The position numbers and the translations under genes are program-made. Of a DNA stretch of 64,000 nt, positions 24,201-36,800 are shown one piece after another (the stretch's first letter is position 1; each line of letters starts with the position of its first letter). This DNA comes from Massospora cicadina (taxonomy: Eukaryota; Entomophthoromycota; Entomophthoromycetes; Entomophthorales; Entomophthoraceae), in assembly GCA_022478985.1 (NCBI GenBank), contig JAKSZP010014958.1:1-64000 (forward strand). The letters run 5' to 3'. Below the pieces are notes generated by a model, which saw nothing but the letters and a program-made list of their open reading frames with translations, had not been told where the DNA came from and ran no database searches.

Positions 24201-25100
24201 ATAGTTCTAATACAGTGATCTTGCTTTATATCCTCAAGGGGAATCGCATATCTCTTCCGATCTTCTGATGCTTTTTTACAATTATATCCTTTTTGGTGAG
24301 TCTTTTAACAGAAGGTTGATATCTCGTTGATAGGCAGGGTCTAATACGCCTAGAAAAACTCTGGGCTCCAAAGGACTAACAGTTTCAATGCTAATACAGT
24401 GCAGTAGGCAGTTGTGTGGGATTTGCACGGTAATCTTCAGGTCAAAAAAATTTTTGTTCACCAATCTTGATGATCACCTCTTAAAAAGCATAGAAAGGGA
24501 TACCCTCAAGGGCGTCCACTGATTGAGGCAACATTTTTGTATGCCATCCTGCCACGGTTTAATGTAAGGATAGAGCGGAATAGGAATGCTCAGCTGTGCA
24601 AACATAATCCTTTTTATTAAGCTCTTAATTTGTCAAAATCAGGGGAGCCTCGTAGTTAAGCGGGGAATATAACCCTGCTTCATGTTGACAATCCCTTAAT
24701 ACTTGAGCATAAACTGGGTACCAATGAGTAGATCATAGGTATTGTTAGTTAGGGCCACCACTGGAGCTGGCAAGATGAACTTCCCAAAACGGATGGGCAG
24801 AGAAGAGTACGCTCCAATGGCTTAAGTGTTTGGCCCCGCAGTTCCAAACTCTTGTATATAGTCAAGTTCAGGGGCCAAGCTAATTTTTTCATAAGTTTGG
24901 ATTACACAATGTTCACAGGGGACCCAGTGTCAAGGATAGCTCTAACCCACAATCCATCAACAGCAACCTCCATTTTAGTTAAAGTTCCACTTAAGTTGGG
25001 GGAAGCGAGAGGACCTCTTTTAGCTGAAGAGCGAAATAAGGCGTTTGGCAGTTTCAGGGAATTTTCCTGGATAGACTGCAGTGTATACATACTCTGAGTG
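21240..25100 (-). pseudogene. Ty3 pol of element D: protease, RT, RNase H, integrase
   Basis: On the minus strand from right to left. Protease: VDGLWVRAILDTGSPVNIV at 24902-24960 with its catalytic Asp-Thr-Gly intact. RT spans about 23950-23200 with FYSAMDLASVYWQMNLSPQD and CIAPATFQWAMDHIL; the active site reads stop-Leu-Asn-Asp (23541-23552). RNase H: SKPFILFTDTSDYTFGAILAQ near 23090, with broken parts to about 22540. Integrase follows to about 21500. The C-terminal small domain is well kept at 21240-21503 (LVLYYHKWITPRSEKLGSIW, then EGPFIVSYKKWDEYSI). Numerous frame changes. The gene is not functional but the family is clear. Confidence 0.85.
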
Positions 25101-26640
25101 GATCAGATCATTGTTGCAATAAGCTCGTCAGCGTCACTGGAGGTATAAATAACTTCCAGCCTCCCAACACCTGATAAAGTTATGGTTGGTGGAGTATCCT
25201 AGCCATTTTCACTCTTTCTGGGTTTAATTGGTCAGGTACCTCCACTTCACCTGGGGCTCCTAGAACATAATGACCCACATCTTCACCACCCCCTTCAGAT
25301 TCGTCGTCAGAGGGGTTATCAATGCATGTTAGGGAGCCCACAGGGGGTGAGGTAGGTTCAGGGCTTCACTTATGTAAGGATAGGTCCTGGGGTTGTTCCT
25401 CCACTTTATTAACTTTTGGAGGAGGCGTTGGAATTGTAACGTCTTGATTTTAGAACTTCAAAGTAGGGGGATTTTTCTGCCTCATGGAGACAGGGTTCAG
25501 ACTAGAGTTAGCTGGATAAGAGGTCGAGGAAATAGAGTTGTGGAAGTGGATGCTTTAACTACACCGCTTTGGGTTGATCAGTGGTGGTAGGCTTTTGTGA
25601 AACAGGCGGTTTAGCTTTTGTGGCCTGGTCATTTAACCCATTGTTAGTGGGGTTATTGGCTTCTGAGAAAGGGGTCTAGGCTTAAGAGCAGGCTTTGGAA
25701 CCACTTGGAGAGGCCGCTATGAGGAAAAAAATGGGCAAGGAAAAGGGACGAATGCTTTCACCAACTGAGCTTTTTGAGCTGAAGACGAAGGGGAGCACTC
25801 CCCCATCACAGCCATTATAATTGGGTTACCTCACATGGTGGAGGAGCATCTAGTTGCTGAAGCTCTGCGGAAACAGGGTTCCAGAGGTATATAGCCATTG
25901 AAGTGGCTGGAGGCTTAAAGTAGATTCTCTCCCCGTAGCTTTTTGAATAAGGTCAAAAATTCATGAAAGTCAGCCACTGCTAGCAGAGCCTCTTTAATAT
26001 CCCGTACTGTTCAGAGGGTGCGCTTGACTACAGAGATATGCATTGCTAAATGGGGATGAGACGCCAAGCTAGCCTTGATCACAGCAATGGCATCATATAG
26101 AGGTAGAAGATTGGCAATCAACAGAGGTGAGCTTTACTATAAAAGCGCTCAACTAAAGAGGGGATTAATACTCCCTCTTGCAGCCTTAGGCACATAAAGG
26201 CCTGTTTTTGCCTTTTGTAAACTCTGTAGGTAGCCAAATTCGTCAATAGTGCGCTTTTTTAACCTCCGCCCAGGTGCTAAGTGTGGCTATAGTGGGAACC
26301 ATTATCTCCTGAGTCATATAACTCAAGCAGGGAAGGGTATATTTGAGTTTTTTGCGGTCAGTTGATCCTTCCATTTCAAATTAATACACAAAGAGGAAGG
26401 TTTCAATACTGCCCTCGCCTGGGATAAACTTGTCCTTGAAAGGGGGTTTGTGAATGATGGGAGAGGCTCCATAAAGGCCTTTAGAGGGGTTCATCTCACG
26501 CTTTTAAGTAAGGACAATACACTAGCTAGCTGTAGCTCTAATGCCGCAATCCTAGACTAAAATGAAGCGGGGAGGTTGTGAGGGGTAGTCTACCCACCAA
26601 GCTCCATTTTTTTAAAATTTATTGTGGTGTACAGGCTCCC
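25101..26640 (-). pseudogene. gag region of element D
   Basis: Between protease and 5' LTR. Minus-strand translation with breaks reads PASF, stop, SRIAALELQLASVLSLL near 26550 (a likely coiled coil), KAFMEPLPSFTNPLSR, and AVIKASLASHPHLAMHISVV near 26060. The part near protease is Ser/Pro/Thr/Lys rich. No CCHC knuckle is visible, so the nucleocapsid part is either lost or absent in this lineage. Assigned by position. Confidence 0.55.
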
Positions 26641-26657
26641 TTGTAGTGAGCACCACT

Positions 26658-27327
26658 TGTTGAATTTTAGAATTTGAATAATCTCGCTGGTGCGTTGCGG
26701 GCCTAAATCTTAACAATTTAGGAGTTTGTCGCACATTTAAAAAGAATAAAGCAATAATAATATTACTTAATTGGAGTATATATAGATTTTATTAGTTGTG
26801 GTAGAGGATTAAAAGAGAACCCTCTTTATAAGTCAATACTTAGTATATAAGTTGTTGAGGTTAGTAATTCAGATGGCTTAGTATTGTCTGAATTATGAAA
26901 TATAGTGATATGACCTATTGGATCTCAAAAAACTCGCCTTGCTTTAAAAATGGTCAATGGAAAGTTGATTGTTGGTAGGATATGACCATGAGGTAATGAT
27001 TTAATAGATTTTACCCAATCAGCGAGCATAAAAGTATTTTTACCTTGCAGGACCCCTTCCAACTCTATAAAAAAGGCCAGTCTCTGCGGTGTTGGTGGTA
27101 TTAATTTTGTTGTAAAAAGGAGAGAGATCTCAGAAGGGTTTCCTAGTTTTGGCTGACGAATTGGTGCAATCTGATTGCCCAAACTCGTGGTTTTGACCTG
27201 AGTATTACTAGAAGTGTTACCTCAATTTGAGGTTCCACCGGGAACTGACCAGGGTCTTTTGGCCAATTTTATATCGTTTACATCCAATACACTCTTTTTA
27301 CAGTATTGAACTTGCAATTTTCCGACA
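26658..27327 (-). repeat. 5' LTR of element D
   Basis: Partner of 20494-21222; see that entry for landmarks. It is about 60 bp shorter because of internal gaps. Gag starts to its left on the minus strand. Confidence 0.8.
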
Positions 27328-29090
27328 CCAGTGGCCGCCTCCCTCATCACCCTGGACTATTTACCCATGTAGTAGATGAGATGTGGGTGATGGCATATCC
27401 CTTAAAAGATTGAATTGCTTCCCCTATGTTGACCACTCATCAGTTGACACTGAGATTTTGGGGGGTGTGGGGAAGTGTCAGTGGCCAGAGATCTCCACCA
27501 TCAAGGGGTTGATATCAATCCTTCCCTTCAACATGTTGTCTCTGGTGGTATGAGTTCCACTGATATAACTAAATTAGAATCCTCTAAAAAATCAAGTTTA
27601 TTAGTCTCAGGCGTGGAATTTACATCCACTGTGGCTATTTTTATTGAAAATCATGAGCCCATCCTAATAGGTACAGGTACAGCAAACCCCTCCTGACCCA
27701 GTGAGACCAGCCATATGTGGCCTATACGTGGGCACATCCAGTCACCTGAAGGATGAAGCAATTTCAATCCTCTAAGAAAAGTTTTATTTAGATGGGAGAG
27801 TTGGTACAAAGGTTGATCATGAGTTAGCTGACTAGGGAGGAATCAATAAAGAATCATAGAACTTTTGAATGCTAATCTGGCACAATCAAAATTGTGAAAC
27901 CATTTCCAATGTGAATATAATCAATTTAGGTCCAAAATAGGTTTGTGAGCCCATATGATAGTGGACTCCAACAGGTTCCGCTGTCACTCCATTTTTCCCA
28001 TTTTCCACCCTGTGGAATTGGTGCTTAGGTTTCAGTTTTTTAAGGCATAGGGTATTAAGCTCAAATAAATAAGGCACTGTTTGTGTACAGCAACCATGGT
28101 AAACACTTATAACAAGAACACAAATTCAGCAAGAATTATCTTTATTATAAAATACAGAAGAGCATAATGTAATATCATCACTGTCAAAGGCTCAACTGCT
28201 CATAGTGATATCCTTCTTCATCTAGGTTCTTCTAGAAACGTAAGAAAAAGACCCCCACCACCCTTAATTTTCCCCAGATACGTCTCTAACACTAGCGTTC
28301 TTATTGGTGCATTTTATGTTTATTAAGCAGCACTCAAAAGTGGTAGACTAGTGAATACATGCTCTAAATAGGCTAATTGAGTAAATTCCTTAGGCTCATG
28401 AATTTCTATTATAGTTGTAATCAACTAATTGCATTTTATGTTCCAGTGGATGGCCATAATAAAAATAGTACCTCATACCACTTATCTTATGCTGGCGTGG
28501 GGGGACAAAATGGAGGATAAGGAATTGGTAAATCAGAGTGTGTATAAATGGCAAAGCCATATGCCCAAGCAATTAATAAATCGAAGGATTAAAGTTTGCA
28601 CCAGTGAGATTATGGGATTCAATCTGCTTAATCTAAAAGTTTATAGTGCTGAGGCAAAAAGCACCAAAAGTAACTTAATATAACTTTAGTGATTCCTTAT
28701 GAAGTTGAGGGCCACACGCTCATGAATCCTTATGACAATAAAACAAATCTCTAATTATTGGTAGAGTATGTTATTAAATAAGTATTTTTGAATGATTGTT
28801 GGTCAACTACTTGCAACATGCCCCTCTAAAAAGTTAATAAAAACAATCCCCAAAAAGTTTTAAATTTTATCTGTAAATTTTAGCAGTCTTCCAGACATCT
28901 TGCAGCCATGATTGCCAATTTTGGAGTTTGTGGCTGTTGCTTATGGCAGCCTTCCTTGTATCTCATCCATCAATATGTATGGCAGTAACAGAGTTATTTT
29001 GTCTGGGGTTCTGGGTGTTCATTCACCCAGAGTTCCAGATTGGTCATATTATTATTGGCACGCTCTATGTCATTATCCATCATTATAAAG
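27328..29090 (+). repeat. Truncated, diverged LTR of the E family
   Basis: Immediately right of element D. The stretch GTGGCCGCCTCCCTCATCAC, then TTTACCCATGTAGTAGATGAG (27361-27381), corresponds to the conserved LTR block at 58798-58845. CCATATGTGGCC with GTGGGCACATCC near 27700 matches the CCCACATAGGG block of the other copies read in reverse. The far end is recognisable near 29005-29060 (TTCTGGGTGTTCA...). Its first bases are missing, consistent with interruption by element D. The middle, about 28090-28880, is unlike other copies and may be a further insertion. An 84-codon frame at 28429-28683 inside it has no recognised product. Confidence 0.5.
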
Positions 29091-29783
29091 ATATATCATT
29101 TCATAAAAGCGGTTTAGTTGGTTATTTGATAGATTTGATAGATTTAACATCAACATTTTCCCTTAAAACTTAAAGATGGACATCTTATCTACCAATTAAA
29201 AGATATAAAATTTTTATTATTTTATCTTGATAAAAAACTTTCTTTTAGTTGTTTCCCTGTTGCATAGAATATTTGTGCTACAGTTAAATTGAAATTAAAT
29301 CAGTAGTTGAGATTGGAATACACCCATAACAAATTAGACCTATTAAATTAACCTAAAACTTCCAACTGCTTGGAAAACCCATTTAAACTATTTAAACCAA
29401 TCATGGGTCTTTCTTTGCGCTTAATCTCGCTTTGAACTAATTTTATTAGAAAAAGAGTTTAATTTTCCACTGCCGTCTGGCCACGCCCATTTTCCAAAAA
29501 AATTTTCCTCAGATCCACCGCCTTCTGCTCCAATGTGGGGTAGTATTGCTCTTCTGCCTAGCATTTTCCACCCTGTGGGCAAATGCACTTGCACAGGGTT
29601 TGATATCCCACCATCTTCTTCAAACCGTTTTGTCCCCCACAGGACTTAGCGCTCTATCTGGCGTGCATCCAACCTTCTTTCTCCCATCATCTCGCCCTCC
29701 CTTGTTTCAAAATCCAATTTTTCTTATGATTCAACTACGGGCGTTTGTTCCCATATGCTGACAAGTTAATTATCAGAGTAGCC
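29091..29783. other. Spacer, no gene recognised
   Basis: AT-rich to about 29440, including a short repeat of GATAGATTT (29129-29145). From 29446 the composition becomes C/T-rich, and fragments of plus-strand translation (29546-29761) may be the broken start of the CCHC protein that follows. Confidence 0.35.
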
Positions 29784-30560
29784 ATGGCTGCGTTTGCATA
29801 AGCTGGCTTTATCAATTTCCGCCCAGTTAAGGGCTATTTTGATGTTGACTTCCAAATGTAGGAGGATGCTGCAGCAGCGGCTTCTACTCCCCTAATTTAC
29901 AAAAACACTCCTATCCCTACCACATGAACTCGCCTTCCTTCAGACACCACATTGGTGGTATCCTTTACATCCCTTCCATCTCACCTACCACCCCAGTTAA
30001 TATATGATCAGTTGATGGCGGGGCCTCTGGCTTTTGGGACACAGCCCAATCTTGTCTTCGCTGTTCCTTCTGAAGCTGAGCGCCTTGCTGCACCTCGCAC
30101 CACTGCCACCATAATCTCACACCGTCCTGCCATAGCCCAACAAATCCTCCATGCTCATATCGCCGTGGCACCTGAGAATTTCTTTTGGCCTTAGGTGGAT
30201 AATGGTCGCCAAATTTGTCCTCTCTGTTTCAGAATTGACCATTTAAAAAGATACTGCCACCAAGCCACTTCCTCTGGTGTGGTCTCTGAGTCATATTTGG
30301 CAGATTCTTAATGGGGCGTTTTGTTGCCCCCTCACATTCAACGTTCTTGTTTGATGGGGCAGAGTGAGAAATCAGCCTCCACCAAACCCACCCACACTAT
30401 CCCACCCAATTTTACCCACACTAATCAGAAACAGGACTGGACCACCATTTGAACCCAAGCAGCCCGTTTGACTTTGGCTCACACTAAAATCCTTATCCAC
30501 TATTCCTGTGAACTAAAACCCATGGGAATTATTGGCCAAGATTGACAAATCAGGTAACGT
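29784..30560 (+). pseudogene. LINE ORF1-like protein remnant with CCHC zinc knuckle
   Basis: Starts at an ATG followed by a frame reading INFRPVKGYFDVDFQ, then PLIYKNTPIPTT. An 80-codon open frame at 29952-30194 reads VVSFTSLPSHLPPQLIYDQL and TTATIISHRPAIAQQILHAH. After one TAG it continues into a perfect Cys-x2-Cys-x4-His-x4-Cys knuckle, CPLCFRIDHLKRYC (30216-30257). The order (RRM-like basic region, then one CCHC) parallels LINE-2 ORF1 at 60.6-61.3 kb, hence the ORF1 assignment. No endonuclease or RT follows, so this is a fragment. A gag origin is a less likely alternative. Confidence 0.6.
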
Positions 30561-30689
30561 TGTCACCAATGAGGACTCCGGTGAACCTCTCAGCCCACTC
30601 AATTGTGTTTGAGGCGAACTTTAAAATCTTGATTTTGACAAATACCCATCCCCTAAGTGATTCACTCATAAAATCAATGACATCCCCTA

Positions 30690-31171
30690 CCAAAGTGACC
30701 ACCAGCTCGCCTTAGCAGCGATGGCCTCACCCCATTGCCCAATCCTTCACAAACTGGTGGTCCAATCCATTTCTCAATTCCACTATGGGCTGAGCATAAT
30801 TTATTTCCCCCTGATTTCCCCAAAACAGCACAGAATGAGATCACAAAATTGGCCACTGAAGCCATTAATGCTGTCATGCATGTTGCACAATTAACAGATT
30901 TTAACTCATCTGCAAAAATCGCCTGACGAAGTCTCACCTTATTTCCCAACTTCCTGAAGCCTGCATTCAAGCTGAACACCATGTGGTGGAATTTGTTGAA
31001 ACTATATACAAAGCTGATCTTGAGGAAGGTAACCAGATTTTCAACCACCTACACCCCCACCACTCTGATGCCCCCACACCCTGGCTCTCCGCTTTTGTCC
31101 ATTTCTACAATGAATACAGTGATGCTGACCAGCCAAATATGTCTGTAGAAGCGCTGCCTGACCCCAACTAA
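30690..31171 (+). pseudogene. Decayed paralogue of the 15779-16372 protein
   Basis: Two overlapping-phase pieces. The first (30735-30926) reads FPPDFPKTAQNEITKLATEA, which parallels FPNDFDEDAKYEIEELAFGA of the intact gene. The second (30983-31171) reads QAEHHVVEFVETIYKADLEE, then DAPTPWLSAFV, parallel to AEHQFAQYVEAM and DAPTPMLSAMV with the same spacing. A frame change between the pieces and a stop after SSAKIA show it is broken. It lies downstream of the CCHC remnant and may be its C-terminal domain. Function unknown. Confidence 0.6.
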
Positions 31172-32239
31172 TTCTCTGCCATGGTGGGTTAGCGGTAATC
31201 TGCTCATCGCCTGGTTGGAGTTTTATTTTGGTTTTTATTTTTGTTGTTCTTGGTTTTTTATCCATTCAATTCTTTTGTCCAGTTCTTTTTCTCATTGAGT
31301 ATTGGCAATGCCCGTCCCCTGTCTGACATACCTCAAGTAAAATTTAAAGTTATTTAAATTTAATCACTTACTACTTTAAAACAATTGACTTATTAATTAG
31401 CCAAATGACCAAAAAATCTTGGAAACACATTGAAACTAGCAAAGAAAAATGCTTATTAAACTGTCCAGCCATAACAATATACCAATTCCCTTAAAAACAT
31501 ATAAAATTGTACTTCTTAAATATAAACTTTTTTATTTTACTATAAAAAATAATATGGTGGAATATTGTATTTTCCGCCGACCCTATTAAATGTGCAAAAA
31601 ATTTTAATAGATTAATTAAGCAAATATGTTAAATCTAAGATGCAATATTCCAACATAAACAGGATGAAGAATCAAAACAAGCGATAAGTGTTTAGAATTG
31701 TCTGTTAAACTATAAACTTGAGCAACGCTTAGTTGGCTTGTCTGTGTAAACAATCTTATAATCAAACTCAACATTTTTAAACGTTTTAAGATTTTTTGGA
31801 TTATTGTATTGTCATCAGAGATAAATAAGTGTGCCAAATTTCAAAGCTCTAGCTAGACTGTAAGGTAGTTGAAATTGATTGCAAGATTATACCCAGATAG
31901 ACGCCACAGTGAGTGCAATAAAATGTTTTAAAAAGCAAGGGTTTGTGTATATGTAAACGATGCCCAGCCAATACTATGGCGTGTAGAGCTCTAAAAATTT
32001 TAAATATAGGTGTATGGGCGGGGTTCCATGTGCAATTTAAAGCTAAGGGTAATATTTTTACTATAAATTAAAATTTTATATGTAAGAATTTAGAAATTTC
32101 TATGTTTTAATGATAATCAGCATATTGTTGTGGCTGAGCAGATATTATAAATGATATAATAGTTTAAATGGTTTTGCCAAGTGTTTGGTAGTCATTTGGT
32201 TAATTAGCATAATTATGATTTAGTAATTAGTAAGTTATA
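31172..32239. other. AT-rich spacer, no gene recognised
   Basis: About 1.07 kb of mostly AT-rich sequence between the pseudogene above and element E2. Only short open frames. No terminal repeats or RNA gene noticed. Confidence 0.5.
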
Positions 32240-32244
32240 AGCTG

Positions 32245-32475
32245 TGTCAGTGATACATTATTTAAGTTTAGACTTCCCTGACAGTTGGGATGCAAAAGCA
32301 CCCAAAAGGCAAGCCAGAAGCATTCCTCTTAAATGTCGTTATATTGCATGGGGAGATGTGTTACAAGTTAGCTCTGGTGTGTTGCAAGCGTAAAAAGGAA
32401 CCTGGTAATGAAAAGTCAGTAGCAACTCCTGACCCAGTGGGCCTTGCTGCAGGGAGTTAAACAATTGTACTAGCT
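32245..32475 (-). repeat. 3' LTR of E2, outer piece
   Basis: Matches the first 230 bp of 44834-46458. Shared runs include GTTTAGACT...CAGTTGGGATGCAAA, AGCACCCAAAAGGCAAGCCA and GTGTTGCAAGCGTAAAAAGG. It stops at TAGCT (32471-32475), where E1 inserted; the LTR continues at 38987. Confidence 0.85.
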
Positions 32476-33813
32476 TGTCAGGAAGACAGAAGGTTAATTT
32501 TAGAATGACATGTCAATCTGATTGCTAAAGGACCCAAATGACAATTCTGAATGCCAGCGGCACTGCTGCTTTATCGACTACTATAAAAATGGGAATGAGA
32601 ATCGCCACTGAGCGCCCATGAGCCATAGTTGTGTTGAAAAACCTAACGACAAACCAGGCAAACACAATCCCAGGGCCCATGGGTTTTTGAAAAGGTGTGT
32701 CAGAATTGGTGTTTTAAATTTCATAATAAAGTTGGGTCCAGAAAACGGGATTTATTGGAAGTGTAAAATTAAGAATCAACCGTCAAGTTCCTCAGTGTTC
32801 TATAACTGATTGAATTGATGATTGGATTTATGGTATAGCTTATAAAAACTTGGGTATGAGGCCCTAAAAATGTGACTAAACTGGCAAACTTTGAGTAAGG
32901 TGTATGAGAAAAAACCTGATTTGAACTGAAATCAAAAGAGTCAACGGTGGGCCAAGTTACTGCCAATTTGCCTTGGATACCATATTGTGGTACTACCATT
33001 TTTTCAATGATTAGAACAATGGTGTCTTGCCTAACAGTCAACGTTAATCTCCAGGCCACCCCACATAGGGACGGTCCCAAAAGGTCGGGAACAGGTCAGG
33101 ATACTCAACCCACCTGCACCCAGTCACTTTGGCATCCGTTCAGCCAAGTGAGATACTTTGAGTGATGATCCTGATATTTGAGGAGAGGGTTCCAAGTTGA
33201 CAACAACTTTTCAACAATGACTAACGCCATCTGTGAATTTTGCCATAGATCTGACAACCAGCATTCTTACTTAGTAGGTACAAGCCCATCAGGCATTGCT
33301 TTTAAAGTTTTGAAGGCTAATTTCGAGTCAACTACAACATTTTCCAATAACCCAATGCCATTGGTGAGTTTTGCTGGGGATTTGATACTGAACACATTTG
33401 TTTTGGCAGGTACACGCCCCTCTGATTCTGTTCCCAATGGTTTTGTAGCTGTTTTTCAAACCAACACCATCATTTCTCAGTGGTTCAATGCTACTGGCAA
33501 GTGTGACTGAGGATTTGACCCCTGATACTCTAGTTCCTGAATGTTCACGTCCATTGGGCCTCGTTACTGTGGGTGTAAGTTTTATAGATATTTCAGAGCG
33601 AATTTCTTCAATTTAAGGTACTAATTTAGCAGAATAAACTGTGTGAACAGGCGGGGAAATCTTCAGAGGGATGGCTGTTACCCAACGCTCATCTACCACA
33701 TGGGCGAGATCTCCCTGAATGATGAGAGGGACAGCTGCCCTCTTATGACCCTTCTTAGTGGGGAATAGAATACTGCCCATTCTAGGCAGAGGGGTCACTC
33801 CCCCAGACTTACA
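32476..33813 (-). repeat. 3' LTR of E1
   Basis: Aligns end to end with 37640-38981. It contains imperfect tandem units of about 130 bp (starting near 33279 and 33408, each opening GGTACA...CCC) and the conserved box CGCTCAT-N7-ATGGGCG at 33686-33706. Open frames inside (33178-33510 plus, 33613-33798 minus) follow the tandem units and are not considered genes. Confidence 0.9.
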
Positions 33814-33819
33814 CTACCC

Positions 33820-36800
33820 TTCCCTTTTGCCAAAGGGGGTGGGGGCGCCATAACCAGGGAATTGCGCAAGAGCCATATTATTGTGGGCTTTAGGTAATTT
33901 GATTGCCATTAAAGCAGAAATCTTTAAGGGAGGACGAGGAGCTTCTGGATGGGAGACATGGAAAGCCTCGATCAACTCAGATCAGTTTGCGCATTTGCAA
34001 GCTCTGATCCAACTGTTATCATAGGCCAGATAACCTATCCAAGTGACGCGATATTGAACCAATCACAAGATTTGCGGAAGCCAATATGCCTTTCACTCCA
34101 GCCTCCTCCGCATCCTTGATCACAATAGGCTCAGGATCTACAAGATTTGCCTTCTTGAATGGGGTTAACTGAGACACATGAAAGACTGGGTGTTGCTTCC
34201 AGTGAGGCGGCAATTTCAACCAGAAAGCACCATTACCAAAATCTTCCTCCACCAAGTGGTGACTTGAGCGTTTGCTTAAAAAAATATGCAAGGACACCTG
34301 CATCCACAAATGTTGTGTATCAAGCATGACATATAACCAACCTATATTTCGTGATCCAGTAGCTGCTTCCAATCTGCAAACCGTTTCTAGTTACTTATGA
34401 CCTTAGTGAGATGCTCCCAAACTAAGGACTGCAATATACAGATATGTTGTGAATTGTCAGCGGTGGCTGGTACCTCTGGGTGAAGGCATGGGACAACTGA
34501 GAATGAGGGGTTGTACCCCCAAGGTCGCTTTGTATGGGGAGGTTCTAGTGGAGGCATGCGTTCCATTATTATATGCAAACTGAGCGAGGGGGAGGGAATC
34601 AGCCCAGGCATCCTGAGAGGCAGCCACATAGCAGCGCAGGTGCATCTCAAGATTTTGATTGACCCGTTCAGTTTGGCCATTGGATTGGGAGTGGTACGTG
34701 TTATAATGTCAGGGTATAAATATTCAAGATTGCAAGAGCTCATTCCAGAATTGTGCTATGAACTGGGGCCCACGGTCACTAACAATCTCATGTGGGAGGC
34801 CAAACATAGAGAATACATGGCGCACAAACAGACGAGCAGATTTCCTCAGAAGTGATAGCAAGGGACAAGGAATAAAAAGGGAAGATTTGTGAAATGTTCT
34901 ACAACCACCATCACTGCTGTAAACCCATTGGAACTGGGAAGTTCAACGATGAAGTCCACAGAAACTGATGTCCATGGACCCTCTTCTTGTTGTAAGGGGT
35001 GAAGAAGGCCATTTTTGCCTGATTAGTCTGACTTGGCAAGCGCACAAGTTACACAATCTGAAATCCATGCTGGAACATCCATAGACAAGCCTGCCCAATT
35101 ATAGGTATGCTTGATCAAAACAAGGCACTTCTTATTCTCTGGATGTCTGACCGCAGGAGGATCATGGTGAGCCTAAATCACTTTGGCTCAAAGAAGAGGA
35201 GGAACAAACTTTCGACTGAATTGAATGACCTTCAGCCAGAGAATACAAGGATGTTTTGATTCAGGGAGAGACAAATGCTCCTTATGGTCCACCACTTCTG
35301 CATAGGCCTTTTGCGCTGCTAAAACTCGGTAGTTTAGGGATGCATCTGGAGCTAAGTCTACTGTCAAAACCACAGGAGGGACATTGGATAAGATCTGGGG
35401 GGATGGATGATGTTAATCAGATCCGCCTCATCAGAGTCTCCAAAACAATGAATGTGGTTATGACTTAAGAAGTTGGGAAAACATATAACGCTCCTTTCAT
35501 AAACTCAAACTTTAAGTTAAAGCTGCATAAATCTCAGTAGGTTTGAGCTTGCTGGTGTGCTAACATCTGTAGTTTATGAAAGTAAAAGAGGGCTTGATGA
35601 TCCATTCACACTGTTAACTCTTGCTGAGCGCCCTGCAAAAGATATTTCCAGTGGGTCAGGCCCACGCCTGGCTGCCATCTCCTTATTGTAGATGGCTCAG
35701 GACTGTTTTGTGGGAGAGAACTTTCGGGAAAAGTAGGCGAAATGGTGTTCCAAACCCTCATGTTCCTGAAGCAATACAGCCCCCACCGCAACAGATAATG
35801 CATTGCATTCTATGACATAGGGCTTGGAGGGATCAGCATGTTTCAGGATAGGGGAGACAAAAACACCTCCTTGATTGACTTGAACGCCTGCTGGCACTCA
35901 GGCGTCCAATGAAAGGGGACATTTTTACCCATGAATGGTTGAGGTGGGGCGGTTAACTGGTATAAGGCAGAGGAGAACATCTTTTAAAAGTTATAGTGCC
36001 CAAGAAGCTTCTCAATTGCTTTTGGGTCTTTGGAGTAAGCCACTCGCGGATGGCGTCCAACTTGTTTTGGGGAAAGGCGTACCCATCTTTTGAGATGAGA
36101 TTGGCCAAGAATGTGACTTCATCCTGATAAAACTCACATTTTGAAGGCTTGACAAGCAGGCCTGCCTCAAGTAAGGCCACCACAACCGCTTCCAAGTCCT
36201 TTGCATGTTGTTCAGGAGTTGGGGTTTGTGCCAAAATATCATTGATATAAGTGACTACGCAGGTGAACTGGAGATCCTCAAGCACACTATCAATCATCCT
36301 CTGGAATGTAGCGGGTGCATTCTTAGGCACAAAAGACATCTCTCAAAACTGGAAAATACCCAGTATGTTCAGATTGCAGTAAGCCATTCCTGACCTTCCA
36401 GCACCCAAATCTGATTGAAGTCATTGACAAGATTGAGCTTTAAGACACCTTTGATTTGGCAATTGCTTGCCTGATCATCTGTTCCAAGATATAGGGTAGG
36501 GATCGTGGACTGTGATCTTAAGAAGGAGACCATAATCCATGCAGGGACGAAGGGATCCATCGGCTTTCTTGGCAAAGATGATAGGAGAAGCAACTGAGAA
36601 AGTTTCTTTAATAAGCCAACCCTTCTGAAGCATGTCATCAACCATCCGTTGAGGGCAACCTCCTCCTCCACAGTATGCAGATACAGAGAACAGTTTATGT
36701 TAACCATCTGTACCATTGTCCAAAACCCCAAGTCTAATTTTGTATGAGGGGGAAGGCAATCAGCCTTGGTAGAGTCAAAAATTCTCTGGTAACCCATCAG

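Larger units (their letters stand above)
20494..27327 (-). mobile_element. Ty3/Gypsy element D, complete with LTRs, minus strand
   Basis: Two direct repeats, 20494-21222 (729 bp) and 26658-27327 (670 bp), begin TGTTGGATTCTAG / TGTTGAATTTTAG and end TGACA / CGACA (TG...CA). They bracket a 5.4-kb internal region with gag, protease, RT, RNase H and integrase on the minus strand. Flanking pentamers are ACCTT on the left and CCAGT on the right, so no target duplication is visible; the flanks may have been altered. The right flank runs straight into an E-family LTR remnant, suggesting D landed in it. All coding parts are broken. Confidence 0.85.

Noticed and set aside
20489..27332. Target duplication of element D
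   Set aside because: ACCTT and CCAGT do not match; element ends are set only by LTR pairing.
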